A program made the translations under genes and the position numbers. The notes under the pieces were generated by a model that was given only the letters and a program-made list of their open reading frames with translations, did no database searches and was not told the DNA's origin. Shown piece by piece: positions 27,846 through 37,833 of a DNA stretch of 64,000 bases (positions are counted from its first letter, which is position 1; each line of letters begins with the position of its first letter). This stretch comes from Providencia rustigianii DSM 4541 (GTDB lineage: Bacteria; Pseudomonadota; Gammaproteobacteria; Enterobacterales; Enterobacteriaceae): NCBI RefSeq assembly GCF_000156395.1, contig NZ_GG703817.1:629409-693408 (forward strand), read 5' to 3'.

Positions 27846-28871
27846 ATGGCAACGATTAAAGATGTGGCGAAGCGTGCTGGCGTCTCCACCACAACCGTCT
27901 CCCATGTTATCAACAAGACGCGTTTTGTCGCTGATGATACAAAGACAGCCGTTTGGGCTGCCATCAAAGAGCTTAATTATTCACCAAGTGCGGTTGCCCG
28001 TAGTTTAAAAGTCAACCATACAAAGTCTATTGGCTTACTGGCAACATCAAGTGAAGCGCCCTATTTTGCTGAAGTTATTGAGTCGGTAGAAAATAGTTGC
28101 TATGAAAAAGGCTATACCCTAATTTTATGTAACTCCCATAGTAACTTAGGTAAACAAAAAGCCTATCTGCAAATGTTAGCGCAAAAGCGTGTTGATGGCT
28201 TATTGGTGATGTGTTCCGAATACCCTGACACTCTTATCAGTATGCTGGAAGACTATCGCAATATCCCCATGGTCGTAATGGATTGGGGTACATCTCGAGG
28301 CGACTTTACAGATAGTATTATTGATAACTCTTTCCATGGTGGTTATCTTGCTGGGCGTTACTTAATTGATCGAGGTCATCGTGACATTGGAGTGATCCCT
28401 GGCTCCCTTGAAAGAAACACAGGTATAGGGCGGCTTACTGGCTTTAAAAAGGCCATGGAAGAAGCCAAGGTTACCCTAAGAGATGAATGGATCGTTCAAG
28501 GGGATTTCGAACCAGAATCCGGCTATAAAGCCATGATGCAAATTTTAAGTAATAAGCATCGCCCTACTGCCGTCTTCTGTGGTGGGGATATTATGGCGAT
28601 GGGAGCCATCTGCGCTGCTGATGAAATGGGCTTGCGCGTCCCACAAGATATTTCCATTATTGGTTATGATAATGTGCGTAATGCTCGTTATTTTACCCCT
28701 GCATTGACTACCATCCATCAACCTAAAGAACGTTTAGGTCAGATGGCATTTACGATGTTGCTCGACCGTATTGTTAATAAACGCGAAGATGCACAGACGA
28801 TTGAAGTTCATCCTCGCTTAGTTGAGCGTCGCTCTGTCGCGGATGGTCCATTTATTGATTATCGTCGATAA
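27846..28871 (+). CDS. purR: Purine repressor PurR (LacI family)
   Basis: LacI-family repressor of purine biosynthesis genes, with hypoxanthine/guanine as corepressor. It has 341 residues, the same as E. coli, from ATG 27846 ([20 protein letters not shown], the HTH). A hinge helix [11 protein letters not shown] and a periplasmic-binding-protein-like effector domain follow, ending [14 protein letters not shown]. The ORF extends 25 codons upstream without homology. AGGAG is 12 nt from the ATG, longer than usual. Confidence 0.97.
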   Translation: MATIKDVAKRAGVSTTTVSHVINKTRFVADDTKTAVWAAIKELNYSPSAVARSLKVNHTKSIGLLATSSEAPYFAEVIESVENSCYEKGYTLILCNSHSNLGKQKAYLQMLAQKRVDGLLVMCSEYPDTLISMLEDYRNIPMVVMDWGTSRGDFTDSIIDNSFHGGYLAGRYLIDRGHRDIGVIPGSLERNTGIGRLTGFKKAMEEAKVTLRDEWIVQGDFEPESGYKAMMQILSNKHRPTAVFCGGDIMAMGAICAADEMGLRVPQDISIIGYDNVRNARYFTPALTTIHQPKERLGQMAFTMLLDRIVNKREDAQTIEVHPRLVERRSVADGPFIDYRR

Positions 28872-28882
28872 GGATGCCTTAT

Positions 28883-29788
28883 TCAGGACGATAACCATTC
28901 AGCGTTGAGGGTTTCACTATCGCCAAGATAATCCAGTAACCAACTCAACGCTGGAGAAGGATTATTCTCTACCCAAGTTAAACAACAAGGGCTCGATGGA
29001 AATGGTTGTGATAGCTTTAACTCCACCAACTTCCCTTGTTCACATAATGGTGCTGCACGGTGTTCCGGTACCATTCCAACGCAAAGACCATTCATCAAAC
29101 AAGTTAATCCACTCTCCCAGTATGGCACCACTAAGCGTCGCTGGTTATCCAGTGCCCATGTATCTCTTTTAGGTAAACTGCGTGATGTATCCTCTAAACA
29201 TAAGCTAGGATATTGACGCATTTGGTCATCAGAAAGCTTGTTTTCAATTTGAGCTAACGGATGATCAGGACTAGCAACACAGCGCCAAGACATAAATCCC
29301 ATATCACGAAAACTGTAACGCTCACCAATTGGAGACGCGCGTGTAGCACCGATAGCCACATCTACACGCCCATCAGCTAAGGCATCCCATACCCCATTAA
29401 AAACCTCAGGGTGAATAAATAATTCGATGTCAGGAAAATGTCGATAAAAATCCAAGATCAATTGCTCTGTTCGCTGTGGTTTAACAATACAATCCACAGC
29501 AATACTAAATTGCCCACGCCAGCCATTTGCCACTTGCTGACACATATGGCGGGTATCAGTCATTTTTTTGATAACTGATCGTCCTTCCTTGATAAAAATA
29601 ACACCCGCTTCAGTGAGCACAACATCACGATGGCGTCGTTCAAATAGAGGTACAGCAAGCCACTCCTCAATTTGCTTTACAGTATAACTGATTGCAGAAG
29701 GCACACGATGCAGCTCTTCGGCGGCACCGCTAAAACTTCCCGTTCGAGCAACAGCATCAATTACTTCAAGTGCATGCGCTGACCACAT
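28883..29788 (-). CDS. punR: PunR, LysR-family regulator of the purine exporter gene punC
   Basis: LysR-type regulator orthologous to E. coli YdhB/PunR, which activates punC in response to adenosine. It has 301 residues from ATG 29788, fixed by AAGGAACGCGT; a start 5 codons upstream is less likely. The N-terminal winged HTH is SFSGAAEELHRVPSAISYTVKQIEEWL. The C-terminal co-inducer domain contains DVAIGATRASPIG and is followed by LLDYLGDSETLNAEWL, matching E. coli. It is divergently arranged with punC across a 123-bp gap, the usual geometry for LysR control. Confidence 0.92.
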   Translation of the reverse strand: MWSAHALEVIDAVARTGSFSGAAEELHRVPSAISYTVKQIEEWLAVPLFERRHRDVVLTEAGVIFIKEGRSVIKKMTDTRHMCQQVANGWRGQFSIAVDCIVKPQRTEQLILDFYRHFPDIELFIHPEVFNGVWDALADGRVDVAIGATRASPIGERYSFRDMGFMSWRCVASPDHPLAQIENKLSDDQMRQYPSLCLEDTSRSLPKRDTWALDNQRRLVVPYWESGLTCLMNGLCVGMVPEHRAAPLCEQGKLVELKLSQPFPSSPCCLTWVENNPSPALSWLLDYLGDSETLNAEWLSS

Positions 29789-29911
29789 ACGCGTTCCTTT
29801 CAAAATATTTGATAACAGAGTCCAAATATTACCGTTTCACAATGTAAAAAAACAGCCTATACAATAAGATAATCGTTAACATTATTTCAAATATTAATTA
29901 AGTAAAATACT

Positions 29912-31138
29912 ATGACCAATACTGCGACAAAAAACTCTTCCGGTTTTCTGATTTACCTTGCAGGGTTAAGCATGCTAGGTTTTTTGGCCATCGATATGTA
30001 TCTGCCTGCCTTTGGTGCTATGCAAACCTCCCTGAATACAACTGAAGGTGCTATCAGCGCTTCACTCAGTATTTTTTTAGCTGGTTTTGCTTTTGCTCAA
30101 CTACTGTGGGGGCCCCTTTCAGATAAATTAGGTCGTAAGCCAATTCTGATCGCTGGATTATCACTATTTATTATTAGTTGCCTCGGAATGTTGTGGGTTA
30201 CAGATGCAACTCAATTGTTAATACTGCGCTTTTTACAGGCTGTCGGTGTATGTTCGGCTGCAGTACTCTGGCAAGCATTAGTTATTGATCGCTATGATGA
30301 AGCAGATACTCAAAAAGTCTTTGCTTCAATTATGCCTCTTGTTGCTCTGTCTCCGGCTTTAGCGCCACTATTGGGTGCTTGGGTATTAGAGCATAAAGAT
30401 TGGGAGTTTATTTTTGTTGTTCTTATGATGGTTGGCGTTCTGTTGCTTCTGCCGACTTTATTTTTAAAGAAAATCACGCCAAAAACAGTTTTAGAAGAAA
30501 AATCTCCATCAGATAAAATTTCTTTTTCAAAATTAATGAGTTCCCGTATCTTTAGTGGAAACGTGCTGATTTATGCTTCTTGTAGCGCAGGTTTTTTTGC
30601 ATGGTTAACTGGCTCACCATTTATCTTACGTGATATGGGCTTTAACCCTGCTGACATCGGCTTAAGCTACATCCCGCAAACTCTGGCATTTATTGTCGGT
30701 GGATACGGCTGCCGCTTTGTTTTGATAAAAGTGCGAGCTGAGCTGTTATTCCCATTATTATTAATTGGTTATGCTATTAGTATGTCCATACTGTTTATCA
30801 TGGCACTGTATAGCCAACCAACATTAACCTTAATTCTAATTCCATTCTGCTTTATGGCAGCGATGAATGGAGCCTCCTATCCCATTGCGGTTTCGAAAGC
30901 ACTGAATGCATTCCCAACCGCCAGTGGCAAAGCGGCCGCTTTACAGAATGCACTGCAACTCGGTTTGTGCTTCTTAGCTAGCTTGCTTGTCTCTGCTCTT
31001 GCTTTCAACCCATTACTCGCAACAACTGGCGTTATGGCGTTTACTATTATTCCGATGATTATTGGTTATTGGATGCAACGTTGTGCCGTAAAGTCGAATA
31101 ATGAGGTAAAGCGTGCTGAGTACCAACATAATTCCTAA
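29912..31138 (+). CDS. punC: PunC, MFS purine nucleoside transporter (YdhC)
   Basis: Major-facilitator protein of the DHA1 (Bcr/CflA) group with 12 predicted membrane helices, 408 residues. E. coli PunC (YdhC) is linked to purine-nucleoside utilisation. The loop 2-3 MFS motif is GPLSDKLGRKPILIAG, and the N-terminal AGLSMLGFLAIDMYLPAFGAM is Bcr-like. Neighbours punR and purR support a purine role over a drug-export role, though the sequence alone fits either. Confidence 0.9.
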   Translation: MTNTATKNSSGFLIYLAGLSMLGFLAIDMYLPAFGAMQTSLNTTEGAISASLSIFLAGFAFAQLLWGPLSDKLGRKPILIAGLSLFIISCLGMLWVTDATQLLILRFLQAVGVCSAAVLWQALVIDRYDEADTQKVFASIMPLVALSPALAPLLGAWVLEHKDWEFIFVVLMMVGVLLLLPTLFLKKITPKTVLEEKSPSDKISFSKLMSSRIFSGNVLIYASCSAGFFAWLTGSPFILRDMGFNPADIGLSYIPQTLAFIVGGYGCRFVLIKVRAELLFPLLLIGYAISMSILFIMALYSQPTLTLILIPFCFMAAMNGASYPIAVSKALNAFPTASGKAAALQNALQLGLCFLASLLVSALAFNPLLATTGVMAFTIIPMIIGYWMQRCAVKSNNEVKRAEYQHNS

Positions 31139-31160
31139 TTATTTCAACTAGCCACGACTT

Positions 31161-31198
31161 AGCCACATCACACTTCAATAAGCGATGTGGCTTTTTTA
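31161..31198 (+). terminator. Terminator of punC
   Basis: AGCCACATC (31161-31169) pairs with GATGTGGCT (31184-31192), followed by six T. Confidence 0.9.
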
Positions 31199-31288
31199 TC
31201 TTCAATTAGTTACGAATAATTTATAGGGTTAATTTTATATTCAAAACAGGCTATCATAAAATCATTCAATGATGAGTTTTTGAGAGCC

Positions 31289-32044
31289 ATGCTAAAACAG
31301 TATTACCCACCAGATGAATTAAAAGAGTTTGTGAGCTCAATTTTAATCATCAAGAAGTTCACATCTCCTATTAAAATATTTCCAGGCACTGGTGCGGAAA
31401 TATGGATTTCTTCGACCAATATCAGCATGTCCACTGACGCCCATACATCTATAAATCCATATCAACTCATCATTCCAAGAATTAATATTTTTACTGCAAT
31501 TCCTAACAATGCCACGGTTATGGTCTTACGTATTCGTCATGATGCATTACGCTTTTTACTTCCTCTACGAACCTTAAACTTTACAGATACTCCTATGCCA
31601 CTGAGCCATATTTGGAACGATAATTGGTTTAAATCATTGGCTAACTATTCCTTTAAAGAATTACACGATTATTTCTACGCAAATAAAGCGACAAAGAAAA
31701 CTCACTTTATTGATCAGGTTCTCAATACGCTATACCGTAATCCAGAGAAAAAAATAACGGAAATAGCAAATGACACTGGCTATAGTGCTCGTTTGATACA
31801 AAAAGAGTTTCTAAAAGAATTTGGTATCACACCAAAACGTTACCAGATCAATTGCCGTCTTGAACATGTATTAAAAACCATGGTAAAAGAACAAGATACC
31901 TATCGCTGGTTTGAAACAGGCTATTATGATCAATCCCACTTTTATCGCGATTTTAAACGATACTTTACTATGACGCCGACGGCGTTTTTGAAATCAAACT
32001 ATTCGCTTTTTTACAATACAAAAACAAAGTCTCCATTAAGATAG
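31289..32044 (+). CDS. AraC-family transcriptional regulator, target unknown
   Basis: About 251 residues. The N-terminal 140 residues have no clear similarity to sugar-binding AraC domains. They may form the small cupin-like sensor of DUF6597-type regulators (GAEIWISS near the start). The C-terminal AraC HTH is clear: KITEIANDTGYSARLIQKEFLKEFGITPKRYQ (helix 1 region), then GYYDQSHFYRDFKRYFTMTPTAF. The start is uncertain: ATG 31289 is used, with a TTG three codons earlier. The next gene begins 24 nt downstream on the same strand, so it is a likely operon partner and possible target. Absent from this position in E. coli, where cfa occurs. Confidence 0.85.
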   Translation: MLKQYYPPDELKEFVSSILIIKKFTSPIKIFPGTGAEIWISSTNISMSTDAHTSINPYQLIIPRINIFTAIPNNATVMVLRIRHDALRFLLPLRTLNFTDTPMPLSHIWNDNWFKSLANYSFKELHDYFYANKATKKTHFIDQVLNTLYRNPEKKITEIANDTGYSARLIQKEFLKEFGITPKRYQINCRLEHVLKTMVKEQDTYRWFETGYYDQSHFYRDFKRYFTMTPTAFLKSNYSLFYNTKTKSPLR

Positions 32045-32068
32045 TTCTTAATACAAAAGGAGAACGGT

Positions 32069-32344
32069 ATGAGTATTGTTGTATATGCCCAAATTACTAC
32101 AGAAAAAACAGATGGGTATCTGACTAAAAAGATCGTTCGGGATATAGCGAAGCATAGCCGTCGGGAAAAAGGATGTTTGCAATATGACCTTATGGCAAAA
32201 GAAAATGGCTATATTGTTTTTGAAGAGTGGGAAAGCCGGCAAGACTTAGAAATGTACCAAAACAGCGTTCACTTTAAACGACTCGTCGATGCAATTGAAC
32301 GCGACAACGCAATATTTTCGGTTAATTTCAGTGAGAAATTATAG
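32069..32344 (+). CDS. Antibiotic biosynthesis monooxygenase (ABM) superfamily protein, YgiN-like
   Basis: 91-residue dimeric alpha/beta-barrel type protein. The pattern MSIVVYAQITTEK, then KIVRDIAKHSRREKGCLQYDL, then NGYIVFEEWESRQDLEMYQNSVHFKRLVDAI split by turns, is the classical ABM/quinol-monooxygenase signature (EKGCLxY; F-E-W; H-F). Members act on quinols or reactive carbonyl/quinone compounds. AAAGGAG precedes the ATG, 24 nt after the AraC-family gene, so the two probably form an operon. Substrate is unknown. Confidence 0.85.
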   Translation: MSIVVYAQITTEKTDGYLTKKIVRDIAKHSRREKGCLQYDLMAKENGYIVFEEWESRQDLEMYQNSVHFKRLVDAIERDNAIFSVNFSEKL

Positions 32345-32374
32345 CTCACAACTTTCAATAATTGATGATTTTAT

Positions 32375-32404
32375 AGGCTATGGCTTAAACTTAAGCTATA
32401 GCCT
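32375..32404. terminator. Hairpin between the convergent ABM gene and riboflavin synthase gene
   Basis: AGGCTATGGCTT (32375-32386) and AAGCTATAGCCT (32393-32404) form a 12-bp stem with one G-T wobble between converging genes. U-tracts are poor. Confidence 0.5.
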
Positions 32405-32429
32405 CACCAATGACTTAAATCCTAAATCG

Positions 32430-33095
32430 CTATTCCTGTTGAGCCGATAGTTCCTGTGTTTGTTCTTGTTGCAACAATTTATCTTGTTCTTTTTGATGTA
32501 ATACACGCTCTACCGTATCAACGATTGCCTGAGTTTGTGGGTCAATCTCAATATTGACTTTATCACCCAAACGCTTTTTACCTAATGTTGTTCTTGCTAA
32601 TGTCTCAGGGATCAAATGAACACAAAAACGGTTATTAATCACGTCACCTACCGTTAAACTAATCCCATCGATTGCCACAAAGCCTTTGTGCAAAATATAT
32701 TTCATGAGGGACTTATCATAGATAGATAGCCAAATTTGATGGTTATCTTCAGAGGTGAAAATCTTACTGATTTCTGCGGTGGTGACAATATGCCCAGAAA
32801 CAACATGCCCACCTATTTCATCACCATATTTAGCAGCGCGCTCAATATTAACAACATCCCCTTCCTTTAACTCACCTAAATTGGTTAGGCGTAATGTTTC
32901 TTTGATTAAATCAAAGCTAACTTTTTCACCTTCAATTTTAGTGACAGTTAAACAACAACCGTTATGAGCCACCGAAGCGCCTGTTTCTAAACCGACTAAT
33001 AATTCAGGCGTGAGTTTCATAACATGAGTGCGAAAGTTTGCTCTTTCTGTGACTTCAATAATTGGGGCGGTACCCTGAACAATGCCTGTAAACAT
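32430..33095 (-). CDS. ribE: Riboflavin synthase alpha subunit
   Basis: Converts two 6,7-dimethyl-8-ribityllumazines into riboflavin (called ribC in E. coli, ribE elsewhere). It has 221 residues. The invariant start [12 protein letters not shown] and two tandem lumazine-binding barrels (1-~97 and ~98-200) are present. [14 protein letters not shown] and [14 protein letters not shown] are conserved in each half. The C-terminal ~20 residues are a Gln/Glu-rich tail ([20 protein letters not shown]) of low complexity. It is divergent from mdtK, as in E. coli. Confidence 0.97.
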   Translation of the reverse strand: MFTGIVQGTAPIIEVTERANFRTHVMKLTPELLVGLETGASVAHNGCCLTVTKIEGEKVSFDLIKETLRLTNLGELKEGDVVNIERAAKYGDEIGGHVVSGHIVTTAEISKIFTSEDNHQIWLSIYDKSLMKYILHKGFVAIDGISLTVGDVINNRFCVHLIPETLARTTLGKKRLGDKVNIEIDPQTQAIVDTVERVLHQKEQDKLLQQEQTQELSAQQE

Positions 33096-33372
33096 AATAA
33101 CTCTCAGTGCAGTGGATTTATGGACTCAGTTTACCTAAGAATTTTCAGAGATCTATCTTATTTGAGTGGTACTATTTATGCTGTATATACAAAACAATTA
33201 AACAATCTGTACACGAATGTGCTGTTTTATTCTTATTGGCAAGAACTTTATTGGATTGATTACCTAAAAGAGATAGAATAAGAGGTTAGCATTAACTATC
33301 TGATTTTTAGTCAAACATAAGTTTTATTCCTCCTTTTTGTTTCATCATTCATTTTATTGTAAAGGTGTATGC

Positions 33373-34746
33373 GTGCAGAAATACATTACAGAAGCGCGTA
33401 GCTTATTAGCTCTCGGAATTCCTATCTTTTTTGCCCAATTTTCACAAACCGCAATGGGTTTTGTGGACACAATTATGGCAGGAAGTGTTAGTGAAATAGA
33501 GATGTCTGCTGTAGCGGTTGGTTTTTCTATTTGGTTGCCTGCAATATTGCTTGGGCAAGGGATTTTAATGGCCTTAACCCCAATCATTGCTCAAATGAAT
33601 GGTTCTGGTCGCAGAAATTTAATTGGAGACCAAGTTCAACAAGGTCTTTGGCTCGCATTTATTTTAAGCATCGGAATCATGCTATTACTTTATAATAGCA
33701 AGCTGATCATCGGTAATATGCAGCATATTGATGCAGAATTAGCAGAAAAATCAGTACGCTTTCTTCACGCGATTATGTGGGGCGCTCCCGGTTATCTTTT
33801 CTATCAGGTTTATCGTAGCCAATGTGAAGGATTGTCTAAAACTAAACCGGGAATGGTCATTGGTTTCTTGGGGTTGATGGTCAATATTCCTGTTAACTAT
33901 ATCTTTATCTATGGCCATTTTGGTGCCCCTGCATTGGGTGGCGTAGGCTGTGGTGTTGCTACAGCTACCGTCTATTGGGCAATGTGCATAATGATGAGAT
34001 GGTATGTGAAAAGAGCGCATAATCAACGTGATATCCGCCCAACACAGACATTTTCATCACCAAATCCAAATATTTTAAAGCGGATTATTGTCCTCGGAAC
34101 CCCAATTGGTTTAGCACTCTTTTTTGAAGTTACCCTATTTGCCGTGGTTGCGCTATTAGTCGCCCCACTAGGTGTGGTTGCTGTTGCAGGGCATCAGGTT
34201 GCATTAAACTTTAGCTCTGTGATGTTTATGTTCCCACTTTCTTTAGGGATCGCAGCGACTATACGTGTGGGTTATAACTTAGGTCGCCAATCAACGGAAG
34301 CCGCTAAAGTCTCATCTTATACCGCGCTGGCAGTAGGTCTAACATTAGCGTGTTTAACCGCCATTGTGACAACCATTTTCCGCGAACCCATCGCGATGAT
34401 GTATAACAAGAACCCAGAAGTCGTTGTCTTGGCATCAAGCTTAATGCTCTATGCGGCGATTTATCAACTATCAGATTCTGTGCAAGTTATTGGTACTGGT
34501 GTATTACGTGGATATAAAGATACCCGTTCGATCTTCTTTATTACCTTTACGGCTTATTGGATTTTAGGCCTACCATCTGGCTATATCTTGGCTTTAACAG
34601 ACTTAATTACTGAGCCTATGGGACCGAAAGGCTTTTGGATTGGCTTTATTATTGGGTTAACGGCATCAGCTATTGGTATGGCAACTCGAATATTGTGGAT
34701 CCATCGTCAACAAGATAGCGTTATATTGCTCAAGTCAACTCGCTAA
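33373..34746 (+). CDS. mdtK: MdtK (NorM), MATE-family multidrug/cation antiporter
   Basis: Inner-membrane MATE exporter of fluoroquinolones, cationic dyes and similar compounds, coupled to Na+ or H+. It has 457 residues, the same as E. coli MdtK, from a GTG start at 33373 ([18 protein letters not shown]) with AAAGGTG upstream; earlier TTG extensions lack homology. Twelve membrane helices are predicted. Conserved MATE blocks are [46 protein letters not shown] and [13 protein letters not shown]. Confidence 0.96.
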   Translation: MQKYITEARSLLALGIPIFFAQFSQTAMGFVDTIMAGSVSEIEMSAVAVGFSIWLPAILLGQGILMALTPIIAQMNGSGRRNLIGDQVQQGLWLAFILSIGIMLLLYNSKLIIGNMQHIDAELAEKSVRFLHAIMWGAPGYLFYQVYRSQCEGLSKTKPGMVIGFLGLMVNIPVNYIFIYGHFGAPALGGVGCGVATATVYWAMCIMMRWYVKRAHNQRDIRPTQTFSSPNPNILKRIIVLGTPIGLALFFEVTLFAVVALLVAPLGVVAVAGHQVALNFSSVMFMFPLSLGIAATIRVGYNLGRQSTEAAKVSSYTALAVGLTLACLTAIVTTIFREPIAMMYNKNPEVVVLASSLMLYAAIYQLSDSVQVIGTGVLRGYKDTRSIFFITFTAYWILGLPSGYILALTDLITEPMGPKGFWIGFIIGLTASAIGMATRILWIHRQQDSVILLKSTR

Positions 34747-34905
34747 TTGGCGTAAATTTAATCATTTATTGGCAAGGTGAGATGTGTTTTGGCTCAGATA
34801 GTTTTAAATACGAGCAAACTATCGCAAAATTACATTTTCCCCTTGCCAGATTGATGGCAGAACGTTAATATTCGTCCCCGTTGTTAGAGCAGTATTTACT
34901 GATAT

Positions 34906-34982
34906 GCGTCCGTAGCTCAGTTGGTTAGAGCACCACCTTGACATGGTGGGGGTCGGTAGTTCGAGTCTACTCGGACGCACCA
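34906..34982 (+). tRNA. valV: tRNA-Val (anticodon GAC)
   Basis: 77-nt cloverleaf. The acceptor stem is GCGTCCG/CGGACGC, followed by ACCA (CCA encoded). The D-arm is GCTC-AGTTGGTTA-GAGC, the anticodon loop TTGACAT (GAC), and the T-arm contains GTTCGAGT. It is the first of three identical copies and matches the E. coli valV/valW location after mdtK. Confidence 0.98.
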
Positions 34983-35024
34983 TTTAAATCAGTAATTAAC
35001 TGTAAACACGTAATCATTTTCAGT

Positions 35025-35101
35025 GCGTCCGTAGCTCAGTTGGTTAGAGCACCACCTTGACATGGTGGGGGTCGGTAGTTCGAGTCTACTCGGACGCACC
35101 A
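35025..35101 (+). tRNA. valW: tRNA-Val (anticodon GAC), second copy
   Basis: Identical 77-nt sequence to the first copy, starting exactly 119 nt later. The spacer is nearly the same as the one that follows this copy, indicating tandem duplication. Confidence 0.98.
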
Positions 35102-35143
35102 TTCAAATCGATAATTAGCTGTAAACGCGTCATTATCGCCAGT

Positions 35144-35220
35144 GCGTCCGTAGCTCAGTTGGTTAGAGCACCACCTTGACATGGTGGGGGTCGGTAGTTC
35201 GAGTCTACTCGGACGCACCA
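35144..35220 (+). tRNA. tRNA-Val (anticodon GAC), third copy
   Basis: Third identical 77-nt copy, again with a 119-nt period. E. coli has two copies at this locus. Confidence 0.98.
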
Positions 35221-35632
35221 TTTAACTTCATCTTAATCTTGTTTCTTCAATTATCATATTTGACTTGATTGTCCTTTAAAATTGCCTTATTTTGTTGCGC
35301 AACAATCTTTCATTTATAAAATCTCACGGTTATTTGATCTTAATTACTTCTGCATTAAATTTTGAAAAATTTGATTTGTCTCACAGTTTGATGTTGTCTA
35401 TAATACTCGTAAAGGCTGAAAGGTTTCACCAGCCGTAAATCAGTAAGTTAGCTTTATCATAAAATGTCATCTACACTATAATCAGAGTCAAAAAGAGACG
35501 TTTTAAGTGTAATTGGATTTTTAACACTAGACTGTCGCCTATTCTTATAAATGAGTTGCGCAACATACTAATTTTGCGCATTAAGCATCGGCGGCAATAC
35601 CGATTTCCTTTATAACCATTAGATAGACTGCC
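35221..35632. other. Region between the tRNA cluster and pykF
   Basis: No gene seen. It holds the pykF promoter region and a Cra-like palindrome at 35417-35428. The segment 35520-35630 should form the pykF leader. Confidence 0.4.
35417..35428. promoter_or_regulatory. Candidate Cra (FruR) operator upstream of pykF
   Basis: TGAAAGGTTTCA is a near-palindrome close to the Cra consensus TGAATCGWTTCA, about 205 bp before pykF. Cra represses pykF in E. coli. Confidence 0.5.
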
Positions 35633-37045
35633 ATGAAAAAAACCAAAATTGTTTGTACCATCGGCCCAAAAACCGAATCCGAAGAGAAATTAACTCAATT
35701 ACTGGATGCTGGCATGAACGTCATGCGTCTGAACTTCTCCCACGGTGATTATGAAGAACATGGTCAACGTATCAAAAACCTTCGTTCTGTATGTGCAAAA
35801 ACAGGTAAACAAGCAGCTATCCTGCTGGATACAAAAGGTCCTGAAATCCGTACGATGAAACTGGAAGGCGGTAATGACGTTTCTCTAGTCGCAGGACAAA
35901 CCTTTGCCTTTACAACAGATACTTCAGTCATTGGTAACAAAGATAGAGTCGCAGTAACCTACCCTGGTTTAACCAAAGATTTGAAAGTAGGCGACACCGT
36001 ATTAGTTGATGACGGTTTAATTGGTATGAAAGTAACCAATGTCACCGCGACAGAAGTGATCTGTGAAGTCCTCAACAATGGTGACCTCGGTGAGAAAAAA
36101 GGTGTTAACTTACCAGGTGTTTCTATTGGCTTACCCGCTCTTGCAGAAAAAGATAAAGAAGACTTAGTATTCGGTTGTCAGCAAGGTGTTGACTTTGTTG
36201 CAGCATCTTTCATCCGTAAACGTTCTGATGTTGAAGAAATTCGCGCTCATCTGAAAAAACATGGTGGCGAAAACATCCAAATCATCTCTAAAATTGAAAA
36301 CCAAGAAGGTTTAAATAACTTCGACGAAATCCTTGAAGCCTCTGACGGTATCATGGTTGCTCGTGGTGACTTAGGTGTAGAAATTCCAGTCGAAGAAGTT
36401 ATCTTCGCGCAAAAAATGATGATTGAGAAATGTGTTCAAGCACGTAAAGTTGTTATTACTGCAACCCAAATGCTGGATTCTATGATCAAAAACCCACGCC
36501 CTACTCGCGCTGAAGCAGGTGACGTTGCTAACGCCATTTTAGATGGTACTGATGCGGTTATGCTGTCTGGTGAAAGTGCCAAAGGTAAATACCCTATCGA
36601 AGCAGTTACTATTATGGCCACTATCTGCGAACGTACTGATCGCGTTATGCCTACTCGCATCGAAACTCAAAAGCCGACTCAACGCTTACGTGTTACTGAA
36701 GCTGTTTGCCGTGGTGCTGTTGAGATGTCAGAAAAACTGGATGTACCATTAATTGTAGTGGCAACCTATGGTGGTAAATCAGCAAAATCTGTACGTAAAT
36801 ACTTTCCAACTGCACCGATTTTAGCCTTAACAACTAATGAAGAAACTGCGCGTCAGTTACTATTAGTAAAAGGTGTTATTCCAATGATTGTCGGACCATT
36901 TGAATCAACGGATGATTTCTATCGCGAAGGTAAACGTGCAGCACTTGAAAGTGGTTTAGCTGCTGCTGGTGATGCCGTTGTCATGGTCTCTGGTGCATTA
37001 GTACAAAGTGGAACCACTAATACCTCTTCTGTACACGTCCTGTAA
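35633..37045 (+). CDS. pykF: Pyruvate kinase I (fructose-1,6-bisphosphate-activated)
   Basis: Glycolytic enzyme converting PEP + ADP to pyruvate + ATP, a homotetramer. It has 470 residues as in E. coli PykF. The N-terminus [20 protein letters not shown], the catalytic Lys in [11 protein letters not shown], the PEP/Mg site [14 protein letters not shown] and TATQMLDSM identify it. The C-terminal allosteric domain ends [12 protein letters not shown]. It is opposed in gluconeogenesis by ppsA in this window; both carry Cra-like sites. Confidence 0.98.
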   Translation: MKKTKIVCTIGPKTESEEKLTQLLDAGMNVMRLNFSHGDYEEHGQRIKNLRSVCAKTGKQAAILLDTKGPEIRTMKLEGGNDVSLVAGQTFAFTTDTSVIGNKDRVAVTYPGLTKDLKVGDTVLVDDGLIGMKVTNVTATEVICEVLNNGDLGEKKGVNLPGVSIGLPALAEKDKEDLVFGCQQGVDFVAASFIRKRSDVEEIRAHLKKHGGENIQIISKIENQEGLNNFDEILEASDGIMVARGDLGVEIPVEEVIFAQKMMIEKCVQARKVVITATQMLDSMIKNPRPTRAEAGDVANAILDGTDAVMLSGESAKGKYPIEAVTIMATICERTDRVMPTRIETQKPTQRLRVTEAVCRGAVEMSEKLDVPLIVVATYGGKSAKSVRKYFPTAPILALTTNEETARQLLLVKGVIPMIVGPFESTDDFYREGKRAALESGLAAAGDAVVMVSGALVQSGTTNTSSVHVL

Positions 37046-37073
37046 GCGCTTAACTTAATAACGTTATTCTATT

Positions 37074-37110
37074 AGCCCTATTGCTAAATTAGCAGTAGGG
37101 CTTTTTTATT
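37074..37110 (+). terminator. Terminator of pykF
   Basis: AGCCCTATTGCT (37074-37085) pairs with AGCAGTAGGGCT (37091-37102) with one wobble, followed by TTTTTT. Confidence 0.9.
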
Positions 37111-37483
37111 TCCTTAATTTTGTTATCCCTACAAATTTAACATTTTATGCTATTGTAAAATAATTTTTATTTTATTAAAAAAGCCTTAACGACTATTTTT
37201 AGATTATTTAAAAAGACAATCACAAAAGGATAATTCAATGCTCAAATATCAACCCAAACAATCCCTAATTTAAATTTTTTTGCCTTTTATCACAGCTAAA
37301 TACAAAGTATTTCTAGCAAATTTCTGAATTAAGTACTAGCATAAGACTTAGTGAGTACCATACCCTAATTTACATTAGGTTGTTTTAAAGGGATAGAGGT
37401 AGCTTTAAGATAATACTCTTAAGTCTATTTTTTGGTTGCTTGCTTTTATATTTTCAAGATAAATCAATCTAGAGGGTAAAATA
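37111..37483. other. lpp promoter region with an 11-codon reading frame
   Basis: 373 bp between pykF and lpp. The strong lpp promoter must lie here; I did not assign its hexamers. At 37238-37273 there is a tiny open frame (MLKYQPKQSLI) preceded by AAAAGGA at proper spacing. Whether it is translated is unknown. Confidence 0.35.
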
Positions 37484-37720
37484 ATGATTCGTACTAAAAT
37501 TGTACTGGGCTCTATCGTATTAGCTTCAGCATTACTGGCGGGTTGTTCTAACAGCACTGAAGTGCAGAAACTCTCTTCAGACGTGCAAACTCTGAACGGT
37601 AAAGTTGATCAACTGAGCAACGATGTTCAGTCTCTGCGTTCTGACGTACAGACTGCACAAGAAGAAGCAGCTCGTGCGAACCAACGTCTGGACAACCAAG
37701 TCCGTACTTACAAAAAATAA
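37484..37720 (+). CDS. lpp: Major outer-membrane (Braun) lipoprotein Lpp
   Basis: The most abundant envelope protein, a trimeric coiled coil tethering the outer membrane to peptidoglycan. It has 78 residues with lipobox LLAGC (C21), giving a 58-residue mature form as in E. coli. Heptads run [19 protein letters not shown], and the C-terminal Lys (RTYKK) is the site joined to meso-DAP. The adjacent gene ldtE encodes an L,D-transpeptidase. A strong terminator follows at 37772-37799. Confidence 0.98.
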   Translation: MIRTKIVLGSIVLASALLAGCSNSTEVQKLSSDVQTLNGKVDQLSNDVQSLRSDVQTAQEEAARANQRLDNQVRTYKK

Positions 37721-37771
37721 GTTCGATTTGATTGTTATCTAGAAAAGCTTTTTAAGCTGAATTAGTATTTT

Positions 37772-37806
37772 ATGAGGGCCTATTTTTATAGGCCCTCATT
37801 TATTTA
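37772..37806 (+). terminator. Terminator of lpp
   Basis: A perfect 12-bp stem, ATGAGGGCCTAT (37772-37783) with ATAGGCCCTCAT (37788-37799), has a TTTT loop and a T-rich tail. Confidence 0.9.
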
Positions 37807-37833
37807 GTAGCTATCTATGTTTATTGTTCGTTA

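Noticed and set aside
33024..33281. 85-codon plus-strand frame between ribE and mdtK
   Set aside because: Its first part is antisense to ribE, it has no convincing ribosome-binding site and the product looks random in composition.
35036..35221. 61-codon minus-strand frame with SRLELPTP-like sequence
   Set aside because: It is the antisense of two tRNA-Val genes; such peptides are a well-known annotation artefact of tRNA clusters.
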